A stretch of DNA of 24,942 nucleotides from a virus. Numbering within the stretch: the stretch's first letter is position 1; each line of letters opens with the position of its first letter. The stretch covers positions 1 through 24,942 of IMG/VR virus record IMGVR_UViG_3300043568_000370. One strand, written 5' to 3'. The notes under the pieces were generated by a model. The model ran no database searches. It was not told the DNA's origin and was given only the letters and a program-made list of their open reading frames with translations. Shown one piece after another: positions 6,671-15,800 of this stretch. A program made the translations under genes and the position numbers.

Positions 6671-8047
6671 ATGGAAGAAAGGAATTTTGGGTATTTGGGG
6701 TTTTCGTTTCAACAATCCCTTATTAAAGCGATCATTGAAGATAAGAAGTATGGAGAAACAATTATTGATGTATTAGATAGTAAATTTTTTGATAATAACT
6801 CATTTAGATTTATTATGGAAAATACAAAGGAGTTGTATAAGAATTACAATAAAATTCCTGATTACAATACATTGGCACAGAAAATCATGGCTGAAGGTGG
6901 TAACAAAGATTCCTCTAAAATTCACGTAGATACATTAGAAGCAATTAAAAATAATGATTCTCAAATTGAGTATGTTAAAGATACCGCACTTAATTTTTGT
7001 AAACAACAAAACTTGAAAAGAGAGTTAAAAAGTGTACAGAGTATTATTGAAAGTGGTGAGTTCGAGGCTTACAATAAGATTGAGGAAATTATCCAAAAGG
7101 CATTACAAGTTGGTATTTCAAATGATGAAGCGACGGATGTATTCCATGATATTGATGGAGCGTTAGAAAAGGACTTTAGACACCCATTACCGACAGGTAT
7201 TGTGGGAATTGACAACTTACTTAAAGGTGGGTTAGGGATCGGAGAATTGGGGGTTGTATTAGCTCCCACAGGTACTGGTAAAACTACCTTACTTACTAAG
7301 TTCGCTAACACCGCATATAACTTAGGTTATAATGTCGTTCAGATTTTCTTTGAAGATAATCCGGGTAATATTAAAAGAAAACACTATACGATTTGGACTG
7401 AGATTGCACCTGATAGTCAACCTGAATTTAAAGAAGAAGTTAAAGCTAAAGTAGAGGAAGCTCAAGCTAAATCTAAAGGTAGTTTAAAATTATTAAAATT
7501 AGCAAGTGATAATGTTACAGTTTCTGAGATTAAAAATAAAATCAGAAAGATGAATTCTGATGGAACTAAAAAAGTTGATTTATTAGTAATAGATTATGTA
7601 GATTGTATTTCAACTGATAAATCAGCTAATGGTGAAGAATGGAAAGGTGAAGGTTCTATTATGAGAAGTTTAGAATCAATGACAGGAGAATTTGAAATGG
7701 CAATATGGACGGCAACACAAGGTAACCGTGAATCAATTTCAAGTGAAGTAGTAACTGGAGATCAAATGGGTGGGTCAATTAAGAAAGCACAAATTGCACA
7801 CGTTATATTATCTATTGGTAAAACATTAGAACAAAAAGATCATAACTTAGCAACTCTTACATTATTAAAATCTCGTATTGGTCGAGATGGTGTTGTATTC
7901 CAAAACTGTAAATTCAATAACGAGTTTCTTCTTATTGATACAGAGTCTCAAAATACATTATTGGGACACGAAGAACAAAAAGTTCAGATAAATGCTAATA
8001 GAGCGGCGGAAGCATTTAAAAGGAGACAACAAGTGGCTGGAAAGTAA
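6671..8047 (+). CDS. 41: DnaB/gp41-like replicative helicase
   Basis: The product is 458 residues, typical for DnaB-family helicases and close to T4 gp41 (475). It should be a hexameric ATP-driven 5'-3' helicase at the fork. The N-terminal helical domain covers about 1-160 (FSFQQSLIKAIIED, YNTLAQKIMAEGG). The RecA-like motor follows, opening with PLPTGIVGIDNLLKGGLG. Walker A is APTGTGKTT at 198-206 with K204. Walker B is DLLVIDYVD near 302-310. TATQGNRE and GGSIKKAQIAH match the later DnaB motifs, and LLKSRIGRDG contains the arginine-finger region. No primase domain is present, so the primase must lie elsewhere. It is preceded by a 25-nt A/T-rich gap. Confidence 0.9.
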   Translation: MEERNFGYLGFSFQQSLIKAIIEDKKYGETIIDVLDSKFFDNNSFRFIMENTKELYKNYNKIPDYNTLAQKIMAEGGNKDSSKIHVDTLEAIKNNDSQIEYVKDTALNFCKQQNLKRELKSVQSIIESGEFEAYNKIEEIIQKALQVGISNDEATDVFHDIDGALEKDFRHPLPTGIVGIDNLLKGGLGIGELGVVLAPTGTGKTTLLTKFANTAYNLGYNVVQIFFEDNPGNIKRKHYTIWTEIAPDSQPEFKEEVKAKVEEAQAKSKGSLKLLKLASDNVTVSEIKNKIRKMNSDGTKKVDLLVIDYVDCISTDKSANGEEWKGEGSIMRSLESMTGEFEMAIWTATQGNRESISSEVVTGDQMGGSIKKAQIAHVILSIGKTLEQKDHNLATLTLLKSRIGRDGVVFQNCKFNNEFLLIDTESQNTLLGHEEQKVQINANRAAEAFKRRQQVAGK

Positions 8048-8080
8048 TTAATAAAACAAACATAAAAGAAAAAAGAACAA

Positions 8081-10342
8081 ATGCAGAAAGGTAAAAAATT
8101 TCTGAGTGACTTAAAGTTACACTCAGACTATTTCAAATGGAAGGAAGATGAAAAAAGATATGAAACGTGGGAAGACGCGTGTGAGAACATAATTGACGGA
8201 CACAGAAAAAAATATGTGGATTATGCTGAGGCAATTGAACCATATTTACAATCTGCCGTTGAGAGTATGAAAGATCAAGCTGTATTAGCTTCACAAAGAA
8301 ACTTACAATACAGACACGAACAAATTATGAAACATAACACGAGAATGTTTAACTGTACATCAGGACACATTGCACGTAATAGAGTATTCCAAGAGATTTT
8401 TTACTTGGCATTATCTGGTTGTGGATTCGGTGGAGGATTATTAACTCCTTTTGTAAATAATTTAAGTAGAATTCAAAAAAGAACTTTAGGGACTAAAACT
8501 TTTTATATTGAAGATTCAATTGAAGGTTGGGCAAACGCATTGGGTGTATTGTTATCATCTTACTTTGTTGACGAACAACCATTCCCTGAATATGCAGGTT
8601 ATGAAGTTAAATTAGATTATTCTTTAATTCGTGAGAAAGGTTCATTCATCAGCGGTGGTTTTAAAGCACCTGGTCCTGATGGTTTAAAACAATCTTTAGA
8701 AAAAATAGAATCGTTAATTGAAAAGTGGTTAACTAATGAAGGAGAAAAAATTCGTCCTATCTTAGCGTTTGATATTATTTGTCACTCAGCGGATGCAGTA
8801 TTGTCGGGTGGTGTTAGACGTTCAGCGTTGAATATGATCGTTGATCCTAATGATGATGAGATGATCCACGCTAAGACAGGTAATTGGAGAATAGAAAACC
8901 CACAAAGAGGTCGTAGTAATAACTCAGTTATTTTATTGAGAAGTGAAGTTGTTAAAGAACAATTCAATTACTTGGTACAATTAAATGACGGAGCAAATGA
9001 TATTGGTTTTGTTTTTGCGAACAGTTGGTTTGATATGTTTAATCCATGTTTTGAGATTATGAAAATCCCTGTATTAGATACAATTGATTTTGGTAAAATC
9101 AAATATGATGAAGTTGAACAATATGTTAAAGACAACAAATCTAAGTTCGGTATTCAAGGTTGTAATTTAACCGAGATCAATGCTGAGAAGGCAACAACAA
9201 AAGAAAAGTTTTTAAAGGCATGTAAAGATGCTTCTTTCTTAGGAACATTACAAGCGGGTTATACTAATTTTCCTTATTTAGGTGAAACAAGTAAAGCAAT
9301 CTTTGAAAGAGAAGCTTTGTTAGGTGTTAGTATTACAGGTTGGATGAATAATCCTAAATTATTTAATGCTGAATTATTAGAAGAAGGAGCACAAGCCGTA
9401 AAAGATGCTAATAAAGAATTGGCAGCGGTAATTGGAATTAACCAAGCGGCAAGAACTACTTGTGTAAAACCTTCAGGTAATGCGTCAGTTGTATTAGGAA
9501 CTGCATCAGGTATTCACCCTGAACACTCTGAAAAGTATTTCCGTATCATGCAGTTAAATAAAGAAAGTAACACTGCAAAATGGTTAGAAGAAAATATGGC
9601 TTTCTTATTAGAAGAAAGTGTATGGTCTTCAACTAAATCAGATTATGTTGTATTCGTTCCTGTTGAAAATCCAAAAGTTGGTTTATTCAAAAAAGATATG
9701 AAAGGTATTAAACACCTTGAGTTAATTAAGTTGGTTCAACAACATTGGGTAAATGCTGGAACTAATCCTGAGTTATGTGCTTATATGCCGGTAAATCATA
9801 ATACATCTTGTACAGTTATTATTGACGATAAAGATGCAATTGTTGATTATATTTGGGAACAAAGAGATTTATTTACTGCGGTTAGTTTCATGTCAGACTA
9901 CGGAGATAAAGATTTCAATCAAGCGCCATTTACGTCAGTATTAAATCTTGACGAATTAGTTGAGGTATATGGTAAAGGTTCGGTATTAGCATCTGGTTTG
10001 ATTATTGATGGTTTACATTATTTTAATCAAAACTTATGGTTAGCAACAGATACTTTATTAGACGATTCAATACAAATTACAGGAACAAGAGAACAAGTCT
10101 TATTAAAGAAATATTGGATCTCAAGAGCGAAGAAATTTGCGAAGAATTACTTTAAAGGTGATTTGAAGAAGATGGTTTATTGTTTAAAAGACGTTCATTT
10201 ATTCTATAAGTGGGAGACTATTACTCGTCAATTCAAAGAAGTAAACTTCGGTGAAATTTTAGATAAACCACAATACAAGAGTATTTCCGATTATGCGGCA
10301 CAATCTTGTAGTGGAGCACAATGTGATGTGACAAGTATCTAA
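8081..10342 (+). CDS. nrdJ: Class II (adenosylcobalamin-dependent) ribonucleotide reductase, monomeric type
   Basis: The product is 753 residues, close to the 739-residue Lactobacillus leichmannii ribonucleoside-triphosphate reductase, in which C408 carries the thiyl radical, C119 and C419 are the redox pair, and C731 and C736 reload the active site. Here NPCFEI (N321, C323, E325) is the N-x-C-x-E active-site motif. C361 in GCNLTEIN is the likely partner and C92 in NCTSGHI the other redox candidate. C743 and C748 form the C-terminal C-x4-C pair. SGCGFGGG lies in the N-terminal region. It converts ribonucleotides to deoxynucleotides using B12 and no oxygen. The distance between C323 and C361 is 38 residues, longer than the 11 in L. 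leichmannii, which implies an inserted loop. The stop codon overlaps the start of the next gene (TAATG). Confidence 0.92.
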   Translation: MQKGKKFLSDLKLHSDYFKWKEDEKRYETWEDACENIIDGHRKKYVDYAEAIEPYLQSAVESMKDQAVLASQRNLQYRHEQIMKHNTRMFNCTSGHIARNRVFQEIFYLALSGCGFGGGLLTPFVNNLSRIQKRTLGTKTFYIEDSIEGWANALGVLLSSYFVDEQPFPEYAGYEVKLDYSLIREKGSFISGGFKAPGPDGLKQSLEKIESLIEKWLTNEGEKIRPILAFDIICHSADAVLSGGVRRSALNMIVDPNDDEMIHAKTGNWRIENPQRGRSNNSVILLRSEVVKEQFNYLVQLNDGANDIGFVFANSWFDMFNPCFEIMKIPVLDTIDFGKIKYDEVEQYVKDNKSKFGIQGCNLTEINAEKATTKEKFLKACKDASFLGTLQAGYTNFPYLGETSKAIFEREALLGVSITGWMNNPKLFNAELLEEGAQAVKDANKELAAVIGINQAARTTCVKPSGNASVVLGTASGIHPEHSEKYFRIMQLNKESNTAKWLEENMAFLLEESVWSSTKSDYVVFVPVENPKVGLFKKDMKGIKHLELIKLVQQHWVNAGTNPELCAYMPVNHNTSCTVIIDDKDAIVDYIWEQRDLFTAVSFMSDYGDKDFNQAPFTSVLNLDELVEVYGKGSVLASGLIIDGLHYFNQNLWLATDTLLDDSIQITGTREQVLLKKYWISRAKKFAKNYFKGDLKKMVYCLKDVHLFYKWETITRQFKEVNFGEILDKPQYKSISDYAAQSCSGAQCDVTSI

Positions 10343-10515
10343 TGAAATTAGAGGAAGGAGTAGATTATTACATAGATGAGAAGTCGGGGCTTATGGTTCT
10401 GACTTCTCTTTTTTTACAGAAGAGAGGACATTGTTGTTCCAATGGATGCGCAAATTGTCCTTATGACCCCCCACATATTATAAAAGGGAACTCAAAAATA
10501 AAAGAGGATACATAA
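10342..10515 (+). CDS. Small cysteine-rich protein, DUF5522-like (57 aa)
   Basis: The ATG overlaps the RNR stop as TAATG, so translation is probably coupled by reinitiation. The product is 57 residues. Residues 29-41 read GHCCSNGCANCPY, with C31, C32, C36 and C39. This matches the compact CC-x3-C-x2-CPY pattern of DUF5522-type small proteins, which I know mainly from Bacteroidota, and is also reminiscent of the cysteine core of oxidoreductase-like proteins. The four cysteines could bind a metal or form an iron-sulfur site. The N-terminal half (EEGVDYYIDEKSGLMVLTS) also fits the family pattern, a short acidic start followed by a beta hairpin. A terminator-shaped hairpin with a T-run lies within its coding sequence. 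The function is unknown. Its position after a redox-active RNR allows, but does not prove, a related role. Confidence 0.7.
   Translation: MKLEEGVDYYIDEKSGLMVLTSLFLQKRGHCCSNGCANCPYDPPHIIKGNSKIKEDT
10378..10415 (+). terminator. Terminator-shaped hairpin inside the cysteine-rich gene
   Basis: GAGAAGTC at 10378-10385 pairs perfectly with GACTTCTC at 10401-10408, and seven T residues follow at 10409-10415. The 15-nt loop can add G-U and G-C pairs, extending the stem to about 12 bp. By form this is an intrinsic terminator for the RNR transcript. It lies within codons 13-25 of the overlapping small gene, so expression of that gene's cysteine motif requires read-through. Confidence 0.75.
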
Positions 10516-10531
10516 CCATTTTAGGTTTATC

Positions 10532-10540
10532 TATATTTAT
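10532..10540 (+). promoter_or_regulatory. TATATTTAT element before the gp25-like gene
   Basis: TATATTTAT ends 5 nt before the ATG at 10546. It shares its core with the elements before 1684, 12885 and 22315, and it lies just after the replication island, where new transcription of the late genes would be expected. If it is a -10 type element here, the transcript would start at or near the ATG, so a leaderless message is possible. An alternative is a translation-related signal. Confidence 0.4.
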
Positions 10541-10545
10541 TGAAT

Positions 10546-10998
10546 ATGGCAGTAACGTACGGTATTGATTATCCATTTAGAGATAGTCCTAAAGGAGATT
10601 ATCTTAATATGACTGAAATCCCTGAAAAGGAGATTAGAGCCAATCTTATACACCTTATTTTAACAAGAAAAGGTAGTAGATATTACTTACCTGATTTTGG
10701 AACAAGAATATATCAATATATTTTTGATCAAAATGACGCAATTACATATAATTTAATTGAAGAAGAAATCAGAGAAGGAGTTAAAAAATTCATACCAAAC
10801 TTAGATATTACAAATATATCTATAACATCCGCCGAAGATGATCCAAATCGACAAAGAAGTATTGCACAAGATGAAGATGAAAGATTATTTAGGGTTTCTG
10901 ATGAATCGACAAAACCATATACGGCGGTAGTTAAAATAGAATATACAGTTAATAACGGGTCATTTTCAACTTCCGACTTTATAATTTTAAACATATAA
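10546..10998 (+). CDS. 25: gp25-like baseplate wedge protein
   Basis: The product is 150 residues from the ATG at 10546. A TTG two codons upstream is an inferior start. gp25 is a core piece of the contractile-tail baseplate wedge, related to components of type VI secretion and R-type pyocin baseplates. Residues 23-60 show the family's helix (TEIPEKEIRANLIHLILT), then RKGSRYYLPDFGTRIYQYIF, matching the usual turn into DFG and the lysozyme-like core. The C-terminal strands contain the charged segment AEDDPNRQRSIAQDEDERLF, which looks like an inserted loop. It is followed after one base by the gp6-like gene. T4 has gp53 between gp25 and gp6; no such gene occurs here. Confidence 0.85.
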   Translation: MAVTYGIDYPFRDSPKGDYLNMTEIPEKEIRANLIHLILTRKGSRYYLPDFGTRIYQYIFDQNDAITYNLIEEEIREGVKKFIPNLDITNISITSAEDDPNRQRSIAQDEDERLFRVSDESTKPYTAVVKIEYTVNNGSFSTSDFIILNI

Positions 10999-10999
10999 G

Positions 11000-12829
11000 A
11001 TGAGTAAACAGATATCATACGCAACAAGAGATTTTCAGGGATTAAGAAATGAATTAGTAACATTAACTAAAAATTACTATCCTGATTTAGTTAAAAATTT
11101 TAACGACGCATCGATTTATTCGGTGTTATTAGATATTAATGCCGCGGTTGCGGATAACTTACACTTTCACATTGATAGAGTTTGGCAGGAAACTATGTTG
11201 GATTTTGCACAACAAAGACAATCATTATATCATATTGCAAAAACATATGGTATTAGATTACCAGGAGTTAGACCATCAGTTGCATTATGTGATTTTTCAA
11301 TTACTGTGGATGTTAGAGGAGATAAAGAAGATGTTAGATATTTGGGTATATTAAAGAGTGGTGCTCAAGTTTCAGGAGGAGGTCAAGTTTTTGAAACAAT
11401 TGATGATATTGATTTTTCTGTTCCATTTAATAAAAAAGGAGAACCTAATAGATTAAAGATACCAAATTTTGATGTAAATAATAGATTAATATCTTATACA
11501 ATTACAAAAAGAGAACCTGTTGTAAATGGTATAACAAAAATTTATAGAAGAGTTATAAACCAAGCGGATCAAAAACCTTTCTTAAAATTATACTTACCCG
11601 AACAAAACGTATTAGGAGTAACATCTGTTATTCATAAGGACGGTACAACTTTTACAAGTAATCCAACATCAAATGAATTTTCTAATACCTCAAACAAATG
11701 GTATGAGGTTAAATCATTAATTCAAGATAAAGTATTTGTGCCAGACCCAACGTCTGTATCGGATACAAATAATTTTACCGCAGGAACGTTTTTACCTGTT
11801 AATAATAAATTCATAACAGAATATACACCTGAAGGTTATTTTTCATTAACATTTGGTTCGGGTACAGTTAATCCATTAGACAATTTGGACAACTATATGA
11901 CAGGACAATTGAAAGTTAATTTGGCGAGTTATTTAAATAATCTATCATTAGGAACTACACCAAAAATTAATACAACATTATTTGTACAATATCGTGTGGG
12001 TGGTGGTAAAGATAGTAACTTAGGGGTGAATGTAATTACAAACGTAGATGATGTTGAATTTATAGTTTCAGGACCTGTGCCAGCAAAGAATACTGGTGTG
12101 GTACAATCACTTAGAGTTAATAACATAACACCTGCAGTAGGTGGTGCGGACCAACCAACAATCGAAGAAATTCGTAATATGGTTTCATATAACTTTGCAG
12201 CACAAAATAGGGCGGTTACATTAAATGATTATAAATCATTAATTGAAACGATGCCATCAACATACGGAGCACCAGCTAAGGTTAATGTTATGGAGGAAGA
12301 TAATAAGATTAGAATTAAATTATTATCATATGACGACCAAGGTAATTTAACTGATACTGTTTCTTATACACTAAAATCGAACATTTTAACCTATCTTACG
12401 GAATATAAAATGATTAATGACTATTTGGATATTGTAAGTGGTGAAGTCATCGATATGGGGTTAGAAATTGATTTAAACATAGATAAAAACGCAAATCAAA
12501 CTGATATTATACAAACGGTAATTCAGGACACAATTGAACATTTTGCAATAGAAAAACGTAAAATGGGTGATCCTTTGTTTATCGGAGCTTTAAACAAAAT
12601 CATAGGTAGCGTATCAGGTGTGATAAATGTAATTGAGACAAGAGTTTACAGTAAAATAGGAGGTGAGTATTCATCTGCGGAGCCATCACAAACAACAGAT
12701 CAAAACACTAGATTGATAAATCAATCCGATAATATGATCTTTATGAAGTCAAATCAAATCTTCCAAATTAGATTCCCAAATAAAGATATTAAAGTTAGGG
12801 TTAAAACATTAGGAACGGCTACATTTTAA
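11000..12829 (+). CDS. 6: gp6/J-like baseplate wedge protein
   Basis: The product is 609 residues, close to T4 gp6 (660). gp6 forms the ring of dimers that gives the baseplate its shape and triggers sheath contraction. The N-terminus (MSKQISYATRDFQGLRNELV) and ASIYSVLLDINAAVADNLHF are typical of the family. The Baseplate_J signature is clear: GGADQPTIEEIRNMVSYNF at about 380-398, then QNRAVTLNDYKSLIE at about 402-416. The C-terminal part has an alpha/beta domain (EVIDMGLEIDLNID) and a final beta region. The middle section (about 130-340) is longer and less conserved, probably the outward-facing domain. The gene starts one base after the gp25-like stop, so the two wedge proteins are coexpressed. 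Confidence 0.87.
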   Translation: MSKQISYATRDFQGLRNELVTLTKNYYPDLVKNFNDASIYSVLLDINAAVADNLHFHIDRVWQETMLDFAQQRQSLYHIAKTYGIRLPGVRPSVALCDFSITVDVRGDKEDVRYLGILKSGAQVSGGGQVFETIDDIDFSVPFNKKGEPNRLKIPNFDVNNRLISYTITKREPVVNGITKIYRRVINQADQKPFLKLYLPEQNVLGVTSVIHKDGTTFTSNPTSNEFSNTSNKWYEVKSLIQDKVFVPDPTSVSDTNNFTAGTFLPVNNKFITEYTPEGYFSLTFGSGTVNPLDNLDNYMTGQLKVNLASYLNNLSLGTTPKINTTLFVQYRVGGGKDSNLGVNVITNVDDVEFIVSGPVPAKNTGVVQSLRVNNITPAVGGADQPTIEEIRNMVSYNFAAQNRAVTLNDYKSLIETMPSTYGAPAKVNVMEEDNKIRIKLLSYDDQGNLTDTVSYTLKSNILTYLTEYKMINDYLDIVSGEVIDMGLEIDLNIDKNANQTDIIQTVIQDTIEHFAIEKRKMGDPLFIGALNKIIGSVSGVINVIETRVYSKIGGEYSSAEPSQTTDQNTRLINQSDNMIFMKSNQIFQIRFPNKDIKVRVKTLGTATF

Positions 12830-12841
12830 AATGTTTTTTCG

Positions 12842-12882
12842 TTATAATATATAGAAAATCACATAGTTTCTATTTATTATAA
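12842..12882 (+). promoter_or_regulatory. Long near-perfect inverted repeat directly before a structural gene
   Basis: TTATAATATATAGAAA at 12842-12857 and TTTCTATTTATTATAA at 12867-12882 are reverse complements with a single mismatch, separated by 9 nt. The right arm contains the TATTTAT core shared with other late-gene leaders and ends 2 nt before the ATG at 12885. No T-run follows, so it is not a standard terminator. It could be an operator, a pair of opposed promoter elements, or an RNA hairpin that governs translation. Confidence 0.65.
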
Positions 12883-12884
12883 GA

Positions 12885-15800
12885 ATGATACAAAAGCATA
12901 GAATTTCAACCAATATTGGGGTTGACCAAAAAATCACAGTTGAGTTAAAACAAGATTTTGACGTTTTAGAGATTTTATCTTTAAAATTTAGTCAAAAAGA
13001 GATTTACACTTCGATGTGCTCTGATTACGGAGTTGTCTGTGGTAGAGTTACTGCAAACAATGGTTTTGGACTCGGTAATGTAAGAGTATCAATATTTGTA
13101 CCATTAACAATAGAAGATGAAGAGGATCCTGTAATTTCTACTCTTTACCCATATAAGGAAGTTACTGACAGAGACGAAAATAATTATCGTTATAACTTAT
13201 TACCATCAAGACAACAACATAGTGGACATGCAAAAACGGGGACGTTTCCCGATCAAACTAATATTTTAGAGAGAGAAGAAGTTTTAGAGGTATATGAGAA
13301 ATATTACAAATACACAGTTAAAACAAATAGTGCGGGTGATTTTATGATTTGGGGTGTACCTATTGGTGCACAAACAATACATATGGATGCTGACTTATCT
13401 GATGTCGGTTGTTTCTCTTTAAGACCGTATGATTTTATTAGACAAGGAATAAATGTCGATGGATTTAAAAACAAATTCTCATTTAAAGAATCTGAAGATT
13501 TAGACTCTTTACCACAAATTGTTAGTATAAATAAAATCATCCAAGTTTATCCTTTTTGGGGAAATGAATCTTTATGTGAGATTGGTATTACAAGAACAGA
13601 TTTTGACTTAACAGAAAACGGAGTTAATATTCAACCTAAAGCATATGTAATTGGTGGTATTTTTACTGACAGTAGTAAAAATGCAATTAATAAAGCTTGT
13701 ACCCCAAGAAGAAAAATGGGAAGAAAATGTGATTTAGTTGCTAAGTCAGGTAAGATTGAAGCTATTAGATTCACACCTCAAAAAGATGATAACAATTACC
13801 CACGTTTAGAAGTTGTTAATATAAATGAGGATATACCCGATGACGGTGGATTTGTATTACCGGTTGTTATGAACATGGATTATGTAATTACAAATGAATT
13901 TGGTGAGAATGAAATAACTAATGATATTAATAGAGGTATTCCAACATCAGGATGTTATAGATTTAGAATTAACATGAATGATAATGATTTAACGAGAGTT
14001 AGATTTAATGCTGATTATTTGTTACCAAACATAAGAGAGTATCAATTAACCGAAACGTTAGGTGGATTTTCTTATGATGTTCCAAATGATAAATCATATG
14101 CGTTTTCAACAAGTCTAAGTGATTATCCATCTGAGGCTTTACCATTAATTTTAAATAATGATGGAGGTGAGTATTATCCACAAGATTATTTTTATAGATT
14201 TACATATAATAAAGTCTATACAGTATCGTCATTTCAACAGAGATATAACGGCACAAATTTAATTGGACAAGTCGGTTTCGCTAATATAAATGACACAATT
14301 CCAAGTGAAGAAGAAGATTGTGGAGATAAACTAACACCACCATCAAATTTTGGTATAAAGAATTATACATTTCCATTATTAATTGCCGATTTTTTATTAG
14401 TATTGGATTTTGTTATTAAATTTTTAACATTACAATTTTTAAATTTTACAGTTTTTATTTTAGGATTTATAGTCGAAGCGTTAATTTCTGTTGCGGCAAA
14501 AAGGAATAGACCTCTAAGATCAAGACTTACAGAATTTGTTATTAATAATCAAACAAAATTAAGTTTAATTAATTATCCTGAATGCGTCGAATGTTCAGAT
14601 GAAAGTTCCACTATTGGAGGTGGAAATGGTTCTGGCATATCTTATAGTGGAAATAGTAGTTGTGGTTATTATGATACATTATATGATGATAATTTGGTGA
14701 CAGGGTATTTTGTTACGAATACTAGTAATACGAGTGAATTTAAAGGTTGCGGTTATAATGCTACACTTTTACCAGAAAATATAGGAAGAAAATATGTTCA
14801 AACTAATGCACAATTAAAAACAGAATTAAGTGCAGGTAATATATTAATCTCCACCGCAATTTATGGGGGAGCAATAAATGTGCCAGAATCATATTATCCA
14901 TATAATTCAGGTAATCCATTCGTAACAGGTGTTCAAGATTTTGCTTGTGAAAGTTATAATTATAATGGAGGATACGCAACCCCAAGTGCAAGAAGTGAAT
15001 TCGCAAACGGAGTTTTTTATATTGTTCCAGGTACTCAAACTCCAGCAAGATTAACAGGTATATTGAGAGAATACTATAGAAGAAAACGAGTGGGTAAAAT
15101 GTTTTGTGGTGGTGTCGTTAATTATGGTTTTATTGATAATTGGTTATCTGGATCACTATATTTTTTACAATTTAAAGCTAAAGGAGTTACTAGAGCTATA
15201 AGTAGTAATAATGAAAAATTAATAAGATATTGTAGGACATTGGTAAGATTCGTAGGTAACGGAATTAATAAATTTTATTATAGGTCAGCTAAATTTAAAA
15301 ATGGTAATTTTATACCTAATGAATTAAATCACCCTACGACATTTGTAGATTTAGGACCAAGAGATGAATTTATTAAAGAAATATGTATTGATAAAAGATT
15401 AGATCCAAATTGTTCTGTATCAAGAAGTATTGGACCTACCTCATATCAAGACATTGGAGATTTACTTGGATTAGCAATTAATTATAGAATGGATGTCGGA
15501 GGAGCTCTCGGAAATTTAGATATGTTTTTTACCAACAAAGGATTTCAAAATAAAATAGGTCTAAGACAAATTTTAGATGGAGATATTCTACAATTATTAT
15601 CTATTAATAATGAAGCCGGTATAGAAGGATTTGATTTAGAAAATTCAAAATATCTTGCATATCAATTCAATAAGTTAGATCCTGAGATTTATCCTGAAGT
15701 TTTTAAAACCGTAAACTCTCAATATGGACCATTACCGGTTACTTTCGATCTAAAAGAAGATGGTGAAAGAATTAGAGCGTGTTTAAATGAACCAGGAAGA

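Noticed and set aside
10540-10545. TTG start for the gp25-like gene
   Set aside because: An ATG two codons downstream gives the usual MAV start; the TTG overlaps the TATATTTAT element.
12842-12882. Intrinsic terminator after the gp6-like gene
   Set aside because: The hairpin is nearly all A/T and no T-run follows; the start codon comes 2 nt later, so a regulatory dyad is more likely.
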